Source of the DNA: Ferrovaceae bacterium
Lineage (GTDB): Bacteria > Pseudomonadota > Gammaproteobacteria > Burkholderiales > Ferrovaceae
Assembly (NCBI GenBank): GCA_027311025.1
Contig: DAICZS010000011.1
Span: 1-46,548 of the forward strand
Direction of reading: 5' to 3'
Length of the DNA: 46,548 nucleotides
In this document: in pieces, positions 31,600-41,965 of the stretch
Position numbering within the stretch: the first letter of the stretch is position 1
How the letters are laid out: each line of letters starts with the position of its first letter
Notes under the pieces: model-generated
Databases searched by the model: none
What the model was told of the DNA's origin: nothing
What the model saw: only the letters and a program-made list of their open reading frames with translations
Translations under genes and position numbers: made by a program

Positions 31600-33570
31600 T
31601 CAGGCTGCAGCCGAGAGGACGCGCTGCGGGTTGCGTGCCATTGCGCGCAGGGCGCGCAGCGAAGGCAGGGCCGAGGGCAGCGCCACCAGATGATCGGGCA
31701 TGGGGCGCGCACTGTACGAATGGGCGCGCTGCAACACTGCGGGAATGCGCCGTTCTTCCGGGGTGAGCAGCAGGCGCAGGGCGCGCAGTTGCCGCCCCAG
31801 GCGCGACTGGCTGGTCAAGAGCGCCAGCGGCACCGCCAGCAGCAGGGGCAGCCCCACCGGCAGCAACCACAACAGCGCGTGCGCCTTGAAGGCAAAGGTA
31901 CACAGCATCAAAATGACCATGGGTCCCACCAGCGGCAAAAAGCTGCGCGTGGTCTCGCTCCACTGCAGGGCCTCGGCCTCGCGCGGGGGGGACTTCCAGT
32001 CCAGGCCGATGCCGGTGAGGGCCGTCAGCACAAACAGCGTATGCGCCATCATGCGGATGGGGGCCTGCAGCACGGACAGGACCGTCTCCAGCAACACCCC
32101 CTTGAGCAGCGGGGCCGTGCCGCCATAGGCCTGTTGTTCGTCACGCCACAGCAGGGCTGCCACGGCCAGCACGCGCGGCAGGAACAGCAGGGTGAGGGTG
32201 GTACTCCACAGCAGGGTCTGCAACGGGGCGGTCCCAGCCAGCGAGCCGGTCATCAGACCCAGGGCCAGGCTGACCAGAATGAAGGCCAGCCACAGGGGGG
32301 CTGAGGCATAGGACAGCACGCCGGTCAGCAACATGGCGCGGTGGACGCCCGCAAAGCCGGGTTCGGCGATGAGGCGGATGTTCTTGAGGTTGCCCTGGCA
32401 CCAGCGCCGGTCGCGCTGCAACTCTTCCAGCAGGTTGGGCGGTTGCTGTTCATAGCTGCCCTCGAGGTCGGGCACGAGCCAGGTGTGGTAGCCCGCACGG
32501 CGCATCATGGCGGCTTCAACGAAGTCATGGGAGAGAATCTCGCCCGAAAGCCCGCCCTTGCCGGGCAGGGTGGCCAGCGCGCAATGCTGCATGAATGGGG
32601 CCACGCGCAGGATGGCGTTATGTCCCCAGTAATGCGATTCGCCCAGTTGCCAGTACTGCATGCCGGCGGTGAACAGGCGCCCGGTGATGCGTCCGGCAAA
32701 TTGCTGCGCGCGTGCATGCACGGTATCCAGCCCGCAGGTCTGGGGTGCTGTCTGGATGATGCCAGCCTGGGGATGGGCTTCCATCAACTGTACCTGGGTG
32801 GTGATGCTGGCCCCCGTCATCACGCTGTCGGCATCGAGCACCACCATGTAGCGGTAATTGCTGCCCCAGCGCCGGCAAAAATCGGCCACGTTGCCGGCCT
32901 TGCGCCGCGTGCGGCGCTGGCGCCAGCGGTAGTACAGTCGTGCGCGTGAGCCCAGGGTGTCGCGCAGGGTGGCCCAGGCCGCGAGCTCGTGGGCGCGCAC
33001 GGTGGGATCACTGGTGTCAGACAGCACATACACGTCAAACAGGTGGGACGCGGCACTCTCGGCCAGCGATTCGCAGGTGGCGCGCAGGCCGGCAAACACT
33101 GTGCCCACGTTTTCGTTGCAGATGGGCATGATGACCGCGGTGCGGGCATCGCCGCCCAGCGGCTGGGCCCGGGCCCGGATGAGGGAGAGGGCAAAGGGAT
33201 CGGGGCGCAGCTGTACCCAGAAGCCCATCAGGGCGGTAAAGCATCCGGCGGCCACCCAGCCCAGCAGCACCGTAAACAGCAGCAGCTGCACTGTGTGCAG
33301 CAGCGGGTGATCGAGAAAGGGTTGCGCGTGGGCCAGCAGCAGGGCGCCGCCTGCGGCCGTGCCGGCCACCAGCGCCATCAGGGCGCCGCGGCGGCGCGTG
33401 GCCGCGCGCTCCCAGGGGGCCAGTTCGCGCCCGTGTTCGGGTGCGCTGCGCCACAGGGTGGCGAGGCCTTGCAGGAATCCAGTCCAGGGTTGGGCCACCA
33501 TGGAGCTTCGGCGAACGGGCGGGGCGAGGGTGGCAGAGCGGCTCAGGGAAATCAGGTCGAAGGGGTTCAT
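31600..33570 (-). CDS. opgH: Glucans biosynthesis glucosyltransferase OpgH (MdoH)
   Basis: A 656-residue inner-membrane glycosyltransferase (GT2) that polymerises glucose from UDP-glucose into periplasmic glucan backbones. It has membrane helices near 60-120, a cytoplasmic catalytic domain with RTAVIMPICNENV, VLDADSVMTG, SHDFVEA and the product-channel QRDRRWCQGN, then further helices from about 385. It is about 190 residues shorter than E. coli OpgH, lacking most of the N-terminal FtsZ-binding region and the C-terminal tail. RRSSMVAQPW near residue 25 parallels RSSM..PW in E. coli, supporting ATG 33570. A sigma-54 promoter and three GlrR-type sites lie upstream. Confidence 0.92.
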   Translation of the reverse strand: MNPFDLISLSRSATLAPPVRRSSMVAQPWTGFLQGLATLWRSAPEHGRELAPWERAATRRRGALMALVAGTAAGGALLLAHAQPFLDHPLLHTVQLLLFTVLLGWVAAGCFTALMGFWVQLRPDPFALSLIRARAQPLGGDARTAVIMPICNENVGTVFAGLRATCESLAESAASHLFDVYVLSDTSDPTVRAHELAAWATLRDTLGSRARLYYRWRQRRTRRKAGNVADFCRRWGSNYRYMVVLDADSVMTGASITTQVQLMEAHPQAGIIQTAPQTCGLDTVHARAQQFAGRITGRLFTAGMQYWQLGESHYWGHNAILRVAPFMQHCALATLPGKGGLSGEILSHDFVEAAMMRRAGYHTWLVPDLEGSYEQQPPNLLEELQRDRRWCQGNLKNIRLIAEPGFAGVHRAMLLTGVLSYASAPLWLAFILVSLALGLMTGSLAGTAPLQTLLWSTTLTLLFLPRVLAVAALLWRDEQQAYGGTAPLLKGVLLETVLSVLQAPIRMMAHTLFVLTALTGIGLDWKSPPREAEALQWSETTRSFLPLVGPMVILMLCTFAFKAHALLWLLPVGLPLLLAVPLALLTSQSRLGRQLRALRLLLTPEERRIPAVLQRAHSYSARPMPDHLVALPSALPSLRALRAMARNPQRVLSAAA

Positions 33571-33582
33571 GCGCCATTAATA

Positions 33583-33598
33583 AGCAATTACCGGGCCA
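33583..33598 (-). promoter_or_regulatory. Sigma-54 (-24/-12) promoter upstream of opgH
   Basis: On the minus strand TGGCCCGGTAATTGCT fits TGGCACG-N4-TTGCW with one mismatch and exact spacing between the GG and GC dinucleotides. The start site would fall about two bases before the opgH ATG at 33570, leaving almost no leader; this is a caveat on the promoter or on the start codon. No sigma-70-like promoter was obvious in the same gap. Confidence 0.65.
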
Positions 33599-33666
33599 GC
33601 TCCGGAATTGTCGTGCAACTCCTTGATCGTGAAAGGAATTATTTGAAAATCTGGACGCCTGACGAC

Positions 33667-33684
33667 AGTCGTGGGGTGCAGACA
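33667..33684. promoter_or_regulatory. GlrR-type site TGTC-N10-GACT (site 1, promoter-proximal)
   Basis: On the minus strand TGTC-N10-GACT matches TGTC-N10-GACA at 7 of 8 bases. It lies about 95-112 bases upstream of the predicted sigma-54 start site, the usual distance for an enhancer of this class. Confidence 0.6.
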
Positions 33685-33694
33685 GGGGTCCATC

Positions 33695-33712
33695 CGTCGC
33701 CAAACGGCGACA
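33695..33712. promoter_or_regulatory. GlrR-type site TGTC-N10-GACG (site 2)
   Basis: On the minus strand TGTC-N10-GACG matches 7 of 8 bases. Its inner bases extend the symmetry (GTCGCC and GGCGAC), so it could also be a short hairpin. It starts 28 bases beyond the first site. Confidence 0.55.
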
Positions 33713-33769
33713 GGCCCCGGCGGGCACCTGCGGCTAACCCTTTGAAAACGTGACGATCAGGGCTTGTCG

Positions 33770-35124
<1,355 letters not shown>

Positions 35125-35128
<4 letters not shown>

Positions 35129-36021
35129 AGCGATTGATCCAGCAGCAGGGCAAGGCGCACGCCCGCTTCTTCCAGTTGCAGGGCCACCATGTTGCTGCCC
35201 TGGTCGAGGTAGGCTTCGGAGAGGTGGTAATGACCGCGTCCGTCCGGTGGGGGCAGGGGCGCATAGGCTTCGGCCCTGGCCGTTTCAAAGGATTCCCGGG
35301 CCCAGTCCCGGGGCGTGCCGCGCTGCCAGGCCTTGAGATTGGCGGGGGTGATGCGTGCGATGAGGCGCCCGGCAACCTGCCCGGCATCGGGGCCGAGGCG
35401 CGCCACCAGGGTGTTGTCCCAGTATTGGTGCAGGGTGCCGGCGCGCTCTCCGGGAGCCGAGACGCGCTTGTCATTGCCCCCACGGTCGTGATCATTGATG
35501 GCGTGCAAGGGCTGGTGCAGGTCGCCCACGAAATGGATCAAAAACTTGAGGGCGCGCCGCCCTTCCGCCAGTTGCTGCGGCGAGGCGCCGCTTGCCGGCA
35601 AGGCGTGCAGCTCGGCGGCGAATTGATCGATCTTGTCCACCACGCAGGCGTTGGCCGGGCCCTCAGAGGCCGGGGTACCGGGCGGCAGGGGCACATGTCC
35701 ATGGCAGGCGCGCGCGAGGTTGGGGTGGTGCAGGTCGAGGTCGACGAAGTGCCATTCATGCGTATGATGGTAGTTGACCCTGGGGCCATTTTCAGGGGAG
35801 TCGCGATAGCGGTCGGCCCAGACGGCCACTGACACCGGGTCGTGGGCCGTGAGCGCATCAGTGTCGCCGGCCAGCAGCTGTTCCATGCGCGCGCGCGTGG
35901 CGGGCGCCACGAAATGCAGGGCCACCCGCGCCACCACCTCATGGCCCTCGTCACCCCAGCCCCAGCTGGCGGGGCTGTGCAGGACCAGCGCCAGTAACAG
36001 CAACAGGGGAAACTTGCGCAT
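35125..36021 (-). CDS. Secreted S1/P1-type nuclease
   Basis: A 298-residue protein with a signal peptide (MRKFPLLLLLALVL...) that should be cut before WGDEGH, leaving the N-terminal tryptophan that serves as a zinc ligand in S1/P1 nucleases. Further zinc ligands are visible in YHHTHEWHFVD, FLIHFVGDLHQPLHAIND and GTLHQYWDN. These enzymes cleave single-stranded DNA and RNA or release 3'-phosphates, and act outside the cytoplasm. Its coupling to glrR is unusual in my experience. I start at ATG 36021, after a GGGGGGA ribosome site; longer in-frame starts lack a signal-peptide pattern. Confidence 0.92.
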
Positions 36022-36070
36022 TCCCCCCGTGTCGAAGCAAAATGTCTGTCTCATTGAACGAGGATCAACC

Positions 36071-36376
36071 ATGTCTGTACACGATATCATCGACCAGCAG
36101 GTCAAAGGCCACCCGGTCGTACTTTACATGAAGGGCAGTCCGGACTTTCCGCAATGCGGGTTTTCCGCCAATGCGGTCAAGATCCTGAAGGCCTGTGGCG
36201 TCACCGATTTTTATGGCGTGGATGTGCTGCAAAATCCCGACATCCGCCAGGGCATCAAGGAATACGCCAACTGGCCCACCATTCCCCAACTCTACATCAA
36301 GGGCGAATTCGTTGGCGGTTCGGACATCATGACCGAACTGTACCAAAACGGCGAACTCAAGCAGATGCTGGCCTGA
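36071..36376 (+). CDS. grxD: Monothiol glutaredoxin (Grx4 type)
   Basis: A 101-residue CGFS glutaredoxin: active site Cys29 (PQCGFS) preceded by VVLYMKGSPDFP, then WPTIPQLYIKGEFVGGSDI, which carries the cis-proline and glutathione-binding residues. Such proteins bind a [2Fe-2S] cluster with glutathione and a partner and work in iron-sulfur trafficking. A GAGGATC ribosome site precedes the ATG. It is divergent from the nuclease gene and stops eight bases before the end of the convergent unknown gene. Confidence 0.95.
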   Translation: MSVHDIIDQQVKGHPVVLYMKGSPDFPQCGFSANAVKILKACGVTDFYGVDVLQNPDIRQGIKEYANWPTIPQLYIKGEFVGGSDIMTELYQNGELKQMLA

Positions 36377-36384
36377 AACCAGGC

Positions 36385-37299
36385 TCAGCGCCGGGCTTCC
36401 TGCCGGAACTTGCAACGGTAGGCGCCCAGCCGTTCGATGTATTCGCGGGTGGTTTTGGGCATGGGCGTGCGTGCGCGCGCAATGTCGCTGATGATGGCCT
36501 GACCCTGGGCGATCAGGCGCAACCCTTCTTCCTGCAGGCGGCCGTATTCCAGGCTGCCTGCGGCCCGCATCACCGGGCGAAACTTCAGCAGTGATTCGCT
36601 GGCCACCACGAAGGCGGGCCACACTTCAAAAATCCGGTCGTCGGTTTGCAGGGTTTCGGTTTTCTGGCGGGCGGCTTCGGTCACCCCGCGCACCAGGGGT
36701 TCAAGCCCCGCAAAATCAGCATCGCCCTGGAAATGTTCGATGATGGCCTCGCCCAGGCGGTCGATGTCGCGCAGGGTGGAGGCAATCTTGATGTAGCGGC
36801 TTTCAAAGAAGGTTTCCACGGGAATGGAGAAGGCGTGCAGCGGCTCGCCCCATAATTCGTCGATGCCTTCCTCGCCGCTGCGATGCAGGACGAGACGTCC
36901 CAGCGACAGGGCCTCCTGCAGGCAGCGCCCGCATTCGCGCAACAGGCCGTTGTCGGAGGCAATCTCCACACCCAGAGCCTGGATTTCCACCAGTTTGGTG
37001 ATGATGTCGGTGGCGCGATTGAACAGCGAGCCCGCCAGCATGGCGCCCTTGACGCGTTTCAGGCCCGGGTCGGATTCGGCTTCGTAGGCCCGGCGCGCTT
37101 CCTTCAGCCGGGCGCCGGGAATGTTGATGCCGTGTTCCACATGGTTGAACAGCCGCCGGGTGAGCGCCGTGATCAGCTGGCGCTTGGCGTTGAGGGTGTC
37201 GGCAGGAGGGGCGTAATACTTGATCCAATAGCCGTCGTAGAAGACGCGTTCCACGCCATCGATGTTGCGTCGGGTTCCGGCTACGGGCTCTTCAGTCAT
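36385..37299 (-). CDS. Conserved-looking protein of unknown function
   Basis: A 304-residue cytoplasmic protein that I do not recognise. It has no signal peptide, membrane segment or known catalytic motif. It appears almost wholly helical, with an N-terminal basic and aromatic part (VFYDGYWIKYYAPP, about residues 19-32), a central segment with two nearby cysteines only in the region ECGRCLQ, and a charged C-terminus. Codon use matches its neighbours, and the frame is fully open between grxD and prmC, so it is very likely a real gene. It lies upstream of nothing on its strand except the grxD end, and 130 codons of it are Leu/Glu/Arg/Ala rich. Confidence 0.75.
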   Translation of the reverse strand: MTEEPVAGTRRNIDGVERVFYDGYWIKYYAPPADTLNAKRQLITALTRRLFNHVEHGINIPGARLKEARRAYEAESDPGLKRVKGAMLAGSLFNRATDIITKLVEIQALGVEIASDNGLLRECGRCLQEALSLGRLVLHRSGEEGIDELWGEPLHAFSIPVETFFESRYIKIASTLRDIDRLGEAIIEHFQGDADFAGLEPLVRGVTEAARQKTETLQTDDRIFEVWPAFVVASESLLKFRPVMRAAGSLEYGRLQEEGLRLIAQGQAIISDIARARTPMPKTTREYIERLGAYRCKFRQEARR

Positions 37300-37325
37300 G
37301 GTTGGGGTTCACCAAAAAGCGCATT

Positions 37326-38168
37326 CTAAACCTCTTCAGGGGGCTGTGGGTACCGTCCGCCGGTGAGGCGTGGCAGGCCCGCCAGGTCGGTGCGGGTGCT
37401 GATTTCAACAAAACCCGCGGCGCCCAGCAGTGCGGCGCACGCCGGACCCTGGTCATAGCCATGTTCCAGCAGCAAGAAACCGTTTGCATGGAGGTGGTGG
37501 GGCGCCTGCGCGATGATGCGCGTCAGGTCGTCCAGGCCCGCGGGCCCCGAGGCCAGTGCCTCGCGGGGCTCGAAGCGCAGGTCGCCGCGCGCGAGGTGGG
37601 GGTCGCTCTCGGACACATAGGGCGGATTGGCAAGGATGACGTCAAATCGCTGCAGATGCAGCGCGTCAAACCAATTGCTTTCCAGAAAGGTGATGGGTTG
37701 GCCGTCCAGGCGGGGTTGCAGGCGTGCCGCATTGTCACGCGCTACGGCCAGCGCCGCCGCCGAGGCGTCCACGGCGGTGATGGCCAGCCGGGGGTGCTGT
37801 GCGTGCAGGGCCAGCGCGATGGCGCCGCTGCCCGTGCCCAGATCCAGCACGGTGGGGGCCTGCTGCGGGTCCAGCAGTTGCAGCGCCCACTCCACCAGCC
37901 CTTCCGTTTCCGGACGGGGAATCAGCACCGCCGGGGTGACCGTCAGTTCCAGGCCAAAAAACTCGCGGCGCCCCAACAGGTAGGCAATGGGCTCACCGCG
38001 CGCGCGCCGCTCCAGCCAGCGCAGAAAGGTGGCCGCTTCCCGGGGTTCCAGGGGATGTTCGGGGTGGCTGGCCAGCCACGCATGGCTGCGCCCCAGGGCC
38101 GCTTCCAGCAGCACGCGCCGCTCCAGGCGCGTGGCGGGGTCGCCCTGCAGGGCTTCGGCCACGATCAC
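37326..38168 (-). CDS. prmC: Peptide chain release factor N5-glutamine methyltransferase
   Basis: A 280-residue methyltransferase that modifies the glutamine of the GGQ motif in release factors. It has an N-terminal helical recognition domain, the SAM-binding motif LDLGTGSG (108-115) and the substrate-glutamine motif NPPY (181-184). The start appears to be GTG at 38168, 13 bases after the prfA stop; a second GTG two codons later is possible. Its substrate RF1 is encoded immediately upstream, the usual arrangement. Confidence 0.95.
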   Translation of the reverse strand: MIVAEALQGDPATRLERRVLLEAALGRSHAWLASHPEHPLEPREAATFLRWLERRARGEPIAYLLGRREFFGLELTVTPAVLIPRPETEGLVEWALQLLDPQQAPTVLDLGTGSGAIALALHAQHPRLAITAVDASAAALAVARDNAARLQPRLDGQPITFLESNWFDALHLQRFDVILANPPYVSESDPHLARGDLRFEPREALASGPAGLDDLTRIIAQAPHHLHANGFLLLEHGYDQGPACAALLGAAGFVEISTRTDLAGLPRLTGGRYPQPPEEV

Positions 38169-38181
38169 CGCAGGTCCGGGC

Positions 38182-39267
38182 TCATGCCGGCAGTTCGCCC
38201 AGCTGCGCCAGCTGTTCTGCCTGGTGTTCGGCCATCAGCACGTCGGTCAGCTCAAACAGGTCGCCGTCCATGATGGCCTCGATCTTGTAGAGCGTGAGGT
38301 TGATGCGGTGGTCGGTGACGCGCCCCTGCGGAAAGTTGTATGTACGGATGCGTTCTGACCTGTCGCCGCTGCCCACCAGCGATTTCCGCTCGGCGGCGAT
38401 CTTGCTGTGCGCGGCCTGTTCCTGCTTGTCCTTGATGCGTGCCGCCAACACGCGCAGTGCCTGCGCCTTGTTCTGGTGCTGCGAGCGTCCATCCTGGCAT
38501 TCCACCACGATGCCGGTGGGCAGGTGGGTGATGCGCACGGCCGAGTCGGTCTTGTTGATGTGCTGTCCCCCGGCACCGCTGGCACGGAAGGTGTCGATGC
38601 GGATTTCGGCGGGGTTGATGACCACGTCGCTGACGTCGTCGGCCTCCGGCATCACGGCAACCGTACAGGCCGAGGTGTGGATGCGTCCCTGGGTTTCGGT
38701 TTCGGGCACGCGCTGCACGCGATGTCCGCCCGACTCAAACTTGAGGCGCGAGTAGGCCCCATGCCCTTCGATACGAAAGATGATTTCCTTGTAGCCGCCC
38801 ATTTCGCCATCGCTGTGGGACAGGATCTCGGTCTGCCAGCGGTTGCGTTCGGCAAAGCGCGCGTACATCCTGAACAGGCTGCCGGCAAACAGCGCGGATT
38901 CGTCGCCGCCCGTGCCGGCGCGGATTTCCACGAAGATGTTGCGTTCGTCGTTGGGGTCCTTGGGCAGCAGGGCGCGCTGCAGTTCGGCCTCGATGTGTTC
39001 GAGGCGCGCCTTGGCCGCCCGGGTTTCTTCATCGGCAAAATCACGCATCTCGGGATCGCTCGCCATGTCCTGGGCGGTGGCGAGATCGGCCTGGGCCTGT
39101 CGGTGCTGGTGAAACAGCGCTACCACCGGGGCAATGTCGGCATGTTCCTTGGTGAGCTTGCGGTACTGGTCGAGGTCTTCCGTGACCTTGGGATCGGAGA
39201 GCAGGGTGTCCAGTTCGGACAGGCGCACGTCGAGGGTGGCCAGGCGTTTGACGAGGGAGTCTTTCAT
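38182..39267 (-). CDS. prfA: Peptide chain release factor 1
   Basis: A 361-residue RF1 that ends translation at UAG and UAA. The GGQ motif is at 233-235 (SGAGGQHIN) and the C-terminal [21 protein letters not shown] region is typical of RF1 rather than RF2. It lies nine bases after hemA and just before prmC. Confidence 0.97.
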   Translation of the reverse strand: MKDSLVKRLATLDVRLSELDTLLSDPKVTEDLDQYRKLTKEHADIAPVVALFHQHRQAQADLATAQDMASDPEMRDFADEETRAAKARLEHIEAELQRALLPKDPNDERNIFVEIRAGTGGDESALFAGSLFRMYARFAERNRWQTEILSHSDGEMGGYKEIIFRIEGHGAYSRLKFESGGHRVQRVPETETQGRIHTSACTVAVMPEADDVSDVVINPAEIRIDTFRASGAGGQHINKTDSAVRITHLPTGIVVECQDGRSQHQNKAQALRVLAARIKDKQEQAAHSKIAAERKSLVGSGDRSERIRTYNFPQGRVTDHRINLTLYKIEAIMDGDLFELTDVLMAEHQAEQLAQLGELPA

Positions 39268-39276
39268 GCGGGGCGG

Positions 39277-40545
39277 TTATTCTTCTTCGCGCAGAAACAG
39301 GCGGTGCAGGGCTTCCACCAGCTGCTGCTGTGTCGGGCCTTTCGACTGGTTGAGGGTTTGCGTGGGGTGGTGCAGGAACTTGTTCATCAGTCCGTTGGAG
39401 AGCATTTCCAGCACTTCGGCAGGGTTGTCCCCACGCGCCAGCGCCCGCCGCGCGCGTTCCAGTTCCATCTGGCGGTAGCGTTCGGCATGGCTGCGCAGCT
39501 GGCGAATAGTGGGCACCACGTCGCGCGTGTGAATCCATTCCACGAAGTCCGAGACGCGTTCGGTGATGATGACCTCCGCCTGCTGCACTGCCGCCTGGCG
39601 TGACTCGCGGTTTTCCTGGGTGATGCTGCCCAGATCGTCGACGGTGTAGAGAAACGCGTCGTCCAGGGTACCCACCTCGGCCTCGATGTCACGCGGCACG
39701 GCGAGGTCGATCATCACCATGGGGCGGTGCTTGCGCGCCTTGATGGCGCGTTCCACCATGCCCTTGCCGATGAGCGGCAGGTGGCTGGCCGTGGAGGAGA
39801 TGACGATGTCATGGCGGTGCAGTTCGGCGGGCAGTTCGGAGAGCGTGATGCTGGTGCCGCCCAGGCGCTCGGCCAGTTCGCGGCCGCGTTCCAGGGTGCG
39901 GTTGGCCACCGTCACGCCGCGCGGGTGGCGCGCCAGGAAATGGGTGGCCACAAGTTCGATCATCTCGCCCGCGCCAATGAACAGCACCTGCTGTTCCTCG
40001 ATGGCGCCCAGCACGCTGGAGGCGAGTTTCAGGGCGGCCGCAGCCAGCGACACCGAACGCTCGCCGATGGCGGTCTGACTGCGCACCGCCTTGGCCACCG
40101 AAAAGGTGTGCTGGAACAGCTTGTGCAGCAGCGGCCCCAGGGTGCCGGCCTCTTCGGCGGAACGCACCGCCTGCTTGACCTGCCCCAGAATCTGCGGCTC
40201 GCCCAGCACCATGGAATCCAGCCCCGAGGCCACGCGGAAGGCATGGTGGGCCGCGGCACTGCCGTCCAGGCGGTAGAGGTACTGGGCAATGTCGAGGTCA
40301 TCGAGGCCATGGTGGCGCGACAGCCATTGCGCCACCTCGTCGGGCTGCTCCGTCTTGCAATAGATTTCGGTGCGGTTGCAGGTGGACAGGATCACCGCCT
40401 CTTCCACGGGGGCCTCGCGCGTCAGTCCCGCCAGCACAGGGACGAGGCCCTCCTGGGGGAACGCGATTTTTTCGCGCACGGCCACCGGTGCGGTCTCGTG
40501 GTTGAGGCCAAAGGCGTGCAGTTGATGAGAGGAGGAATCAGCCAA
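39277..40545 (-). CDS. hemA: Glutamyl-tRNA reductase, TTG start
   Basis: A 422-residue enzyme that reduces glutamyl-tRNA to glutamate-1-semialdehyde, the first step of haem synthesis. The catalytic cysteine is Cys56 (STCNRTE), with [12 protein letters not shown], the NADPH-binding IGAGEM and the C-terminal dimerisation domain. The frame has no ATG or GTG near the expected N-terminus (FGLNHETAP at residue 12), and an in-frame stop lies shortly upstream, so the start must be TTG at 40545. No Shine-Dalgarno precedes it, which suggests low or regulated translation. Confidence 0.95.
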   Translation of the reverse strand: MADSSSHQLHAFGLNHETAPVAVREKIAFPQEGLVPVLAGLTREAPVEEAVILSTCNRTEIYCKTEQPDEVAQWLSRHHGLDDLDIAQYLYRLDGSAAAHHAFRVASGLDSMVLGEPQILGQVKQAVRSAEEAGTLGPLLHKLFQHTFSVAKAVRSQTAIGERSVSLAAAALKLASSVLGAIEEQQVLFIGAGEMIELVATHFLARHPRGVTVANRTLERGRELAERLGGTSITLSELPAELHRHDIVISSTASHLPLIGKGMVERAIKARKHRPMVMIDLAVPRDIEAEVGTLDDAFLYTVDDLGSITQENRESRQAAVQQAEVIITERVSDFVEWIHTRDVVPTIRQLRSHAERYRQMELERARRALARGDNPAEVLEMLSNGLMNKFLHHPTQTLNQSKGPTQQQLVEALHRLFLREEE

Positions 40546-40578
40546 TGGCGTGGTCCGGGTTCAAAATGCTAACCGTGC

Positions 40579-40584
40579 ATTATA
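40579..40584 (-). promoter_or_regulatory. TATAAT -10 element for hemA, overlapping the mltA stop
   Basis: A perfect TATAAT on the minus strand contains part of the mltA stop codon. A start site about seven bases on would give a leader of about 27 bases before the hemA TTG. The -35 region is GC-rich and unconvincing. Confidence 0.4.
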
Positions 40585-41860
40585 ACCGGGGCTCGGGGGG
40601 TGTGTATCCCCGGGGGTAGAGCAGCCACATGCGCCCGGCCTGTTTCATGGCGCCAGCCTTCCTTTCCGTGCCGTCGCCATAGCCCCAGAAAAAGTCGGCC
40701 CGCACGGCGCCATTGATGGCCCCGCCCGTATCCTGGGCCATCACGAGTCGGCGCAGGGGCACCTTGCTGTTGGGTTCGGTGGTGTCCAGAAACACCGGCG
40801 CGCCCAACGGCGTGATGCGCGGATCCACAGCAATGCTCGCCCCGGCGGTGAGCGGCACGCCCAGCGCGCCGATGGGGCCGGGCAGGTTGTCGGGCAGCTG
40901 GCGAAAGAACACATAGCTGGGGTTGGCGTCCAGCAGGGCCCGCAACTGGTCGGGGTGGGCGGCGGCCCAGTCCTTGATGCCCTGCAAGGAGGCCTGGGCC
41001 AGCGTCAGGTCGCCGCGTTGCACCAGCAGTCGGCCGATGGAGCGGAATGGATGGCCGTTCTGGTCGGCATAGCCCACGCGCATGCCACCCCCGTCCTGAA
41101 AGGCGATGCGTCCCGACCCCTGGATTTGCAGGAAGAACAGATCCACCGGGTTGTCCACCCAGGCCAGTTCCTGGCCCGTGAGCGGCGGGTTGTCCACGTC
41201 GATCTCGGCGCGCGTGAAGTAGGGCACCACGCGGTTCCCCTCCAGGCGCCCACGCACGCGCCGGCCCTTGAGTTCGGGGAAGAGCTCGCCCAGTTCCACC
41301 GTCAGCAGGTCGGTGGGGGCGGCATAGAGTGGGTAGCGAAAGCGTTCCGTGCGCACCCGGCTGCCCTGCAGCAGCGGTTCGTAGTAGCCAGTGACGAGCC
41401 CGGTGTTGGAGCCATCGCCGTTCTCGATCAGCCAGGGCTGGAAATGCGCTTCAAAAAAGTGGCGCAGCTGGGCGCGGTCGGGGTGCTGCGGCATCTGTCC
41501 CGCCGCACTGCACACCGCGGTCCAGGCGGGCTGCGCGCCCAGCGCCGTGCAGCTTTCCAGGAACGCGGTCCAGGAAGCGGGTTCCACACTGCGTTGCCAT
41601 TGGGGAATACCCGAGAAGCGCGTGGGCACCAGTTTGCCGCGCGGGCGTGGCGTGGCGCCCGCAGCCGTGGCAGGGGCGGCAGCCGTGGGGGCACCCTCCG
41701 CAAGGGGGGTTCCAGCAGGGCAGGACACGGGCGGAATTTCATCGGCCGCGACGGGCTGGGGCGCGCTGGCCACGGGCGGCGCGGCGGGAGGCACTGACGG
41801 CTGGGGGCCTGCACAGCCGGCCAGCAACGATACCCCCCAGACAAAAAGAAACAGACGCAT
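40580..41860 (-). CDS. mltA: Membrane-bound lytic murein transglycosylase A
   Basis: A 426-residue lipoprotein that cleaves peptidoglycan between MurNAc and GlcNAc with formation of 1,6-anhydroMurNAc. The lipobox is LLAGC (Cys16), followed by a Pro/Ala-rich linker of about 75 residues, the MltA barrel domain (TGYYEPLLQGSR, FFLQIQGSGRI) and a C-terminal 3D domain with the catalytic aspartates in VMAQDTGGAI and ADFFWGYG. The frame is open far upstream, but the lipoprotein signal fixes the start at 41860. It is divergent from rpe. Confidence 0.94.
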   Translation of the reverse strand: MRLFLFVWGVSLLAGCAGPQPSVPPAAPPVASAPQPVAADEIPPVSCPAGTPLAEGAPTAAAPATAAGATPRPRGKLVPTRFSGIPQWQRSVEPASWTAFLESCTALGAQPAWTAVCSAAGQMPQHPDRAQLRHFFEAHFQPWLIENGDGSNTGLVTGYYEPLLQGSRVRTERFRYPLYAAPTDLLTVELGELFPELKGRRVRGRLEGNRVVPYFTRAEIDVDNPPLTGQELAWVDNPVDLFFLQIQGSGRIAFQDGGGMRVGYADQNGHPFRSIGRLLVQRGDLTLAQASLQGIKDWAAAHPDQLRALLDANPSYVFFRQLPDNLPGPIGALGVPLTAGASIAVDPRITPLGAPVFLDTTEPNSKVPLRRLVMAQDTGGAINGAVRADFFWGYGDGTERKAGAMKQAGRMWLLYPRGYTPPEPRL

Positions 41861-41914
41861 GCTTCCATTGCACACCAAACGCTGCGGCTTTTCAACAAGA
41901 AGCGCGCGGCACTC

Positions 41915-41923
41915 TGCTAGAAT
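41915..41923 (+). promoter_or_regulatory. Extended -10 promoter for rpe-trpE
   Basis: TGCTAGAAT is an extended -10 (TGn-TAGAAT). The transcript would start near 41930, giving a leader of about 36 bases before the rpe ATG with a GGAG ribosome site at 41951-41954. I see no leader peptide or attenuator hairpin pair for trp control. Confidence 0.5.
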
Positions 41924-41965
41924 GGTTCTTTGGTTTGAGATCATTTTTTTGGAGCATTCCTCCTC

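Noticed and set aside
33696-33711. GTCGCC/GGCGAC hairpin as terminator of glrR
   Set aside because: No T-run follows on either strand; the TGTC-N10-GAC reading explains the symmetry better.
41861-41965. Tryptophan leader peptide or attenuator before rpe-trpE
   Set aside because: No short frame with tandem Trp codons and no paired hairpins were found.
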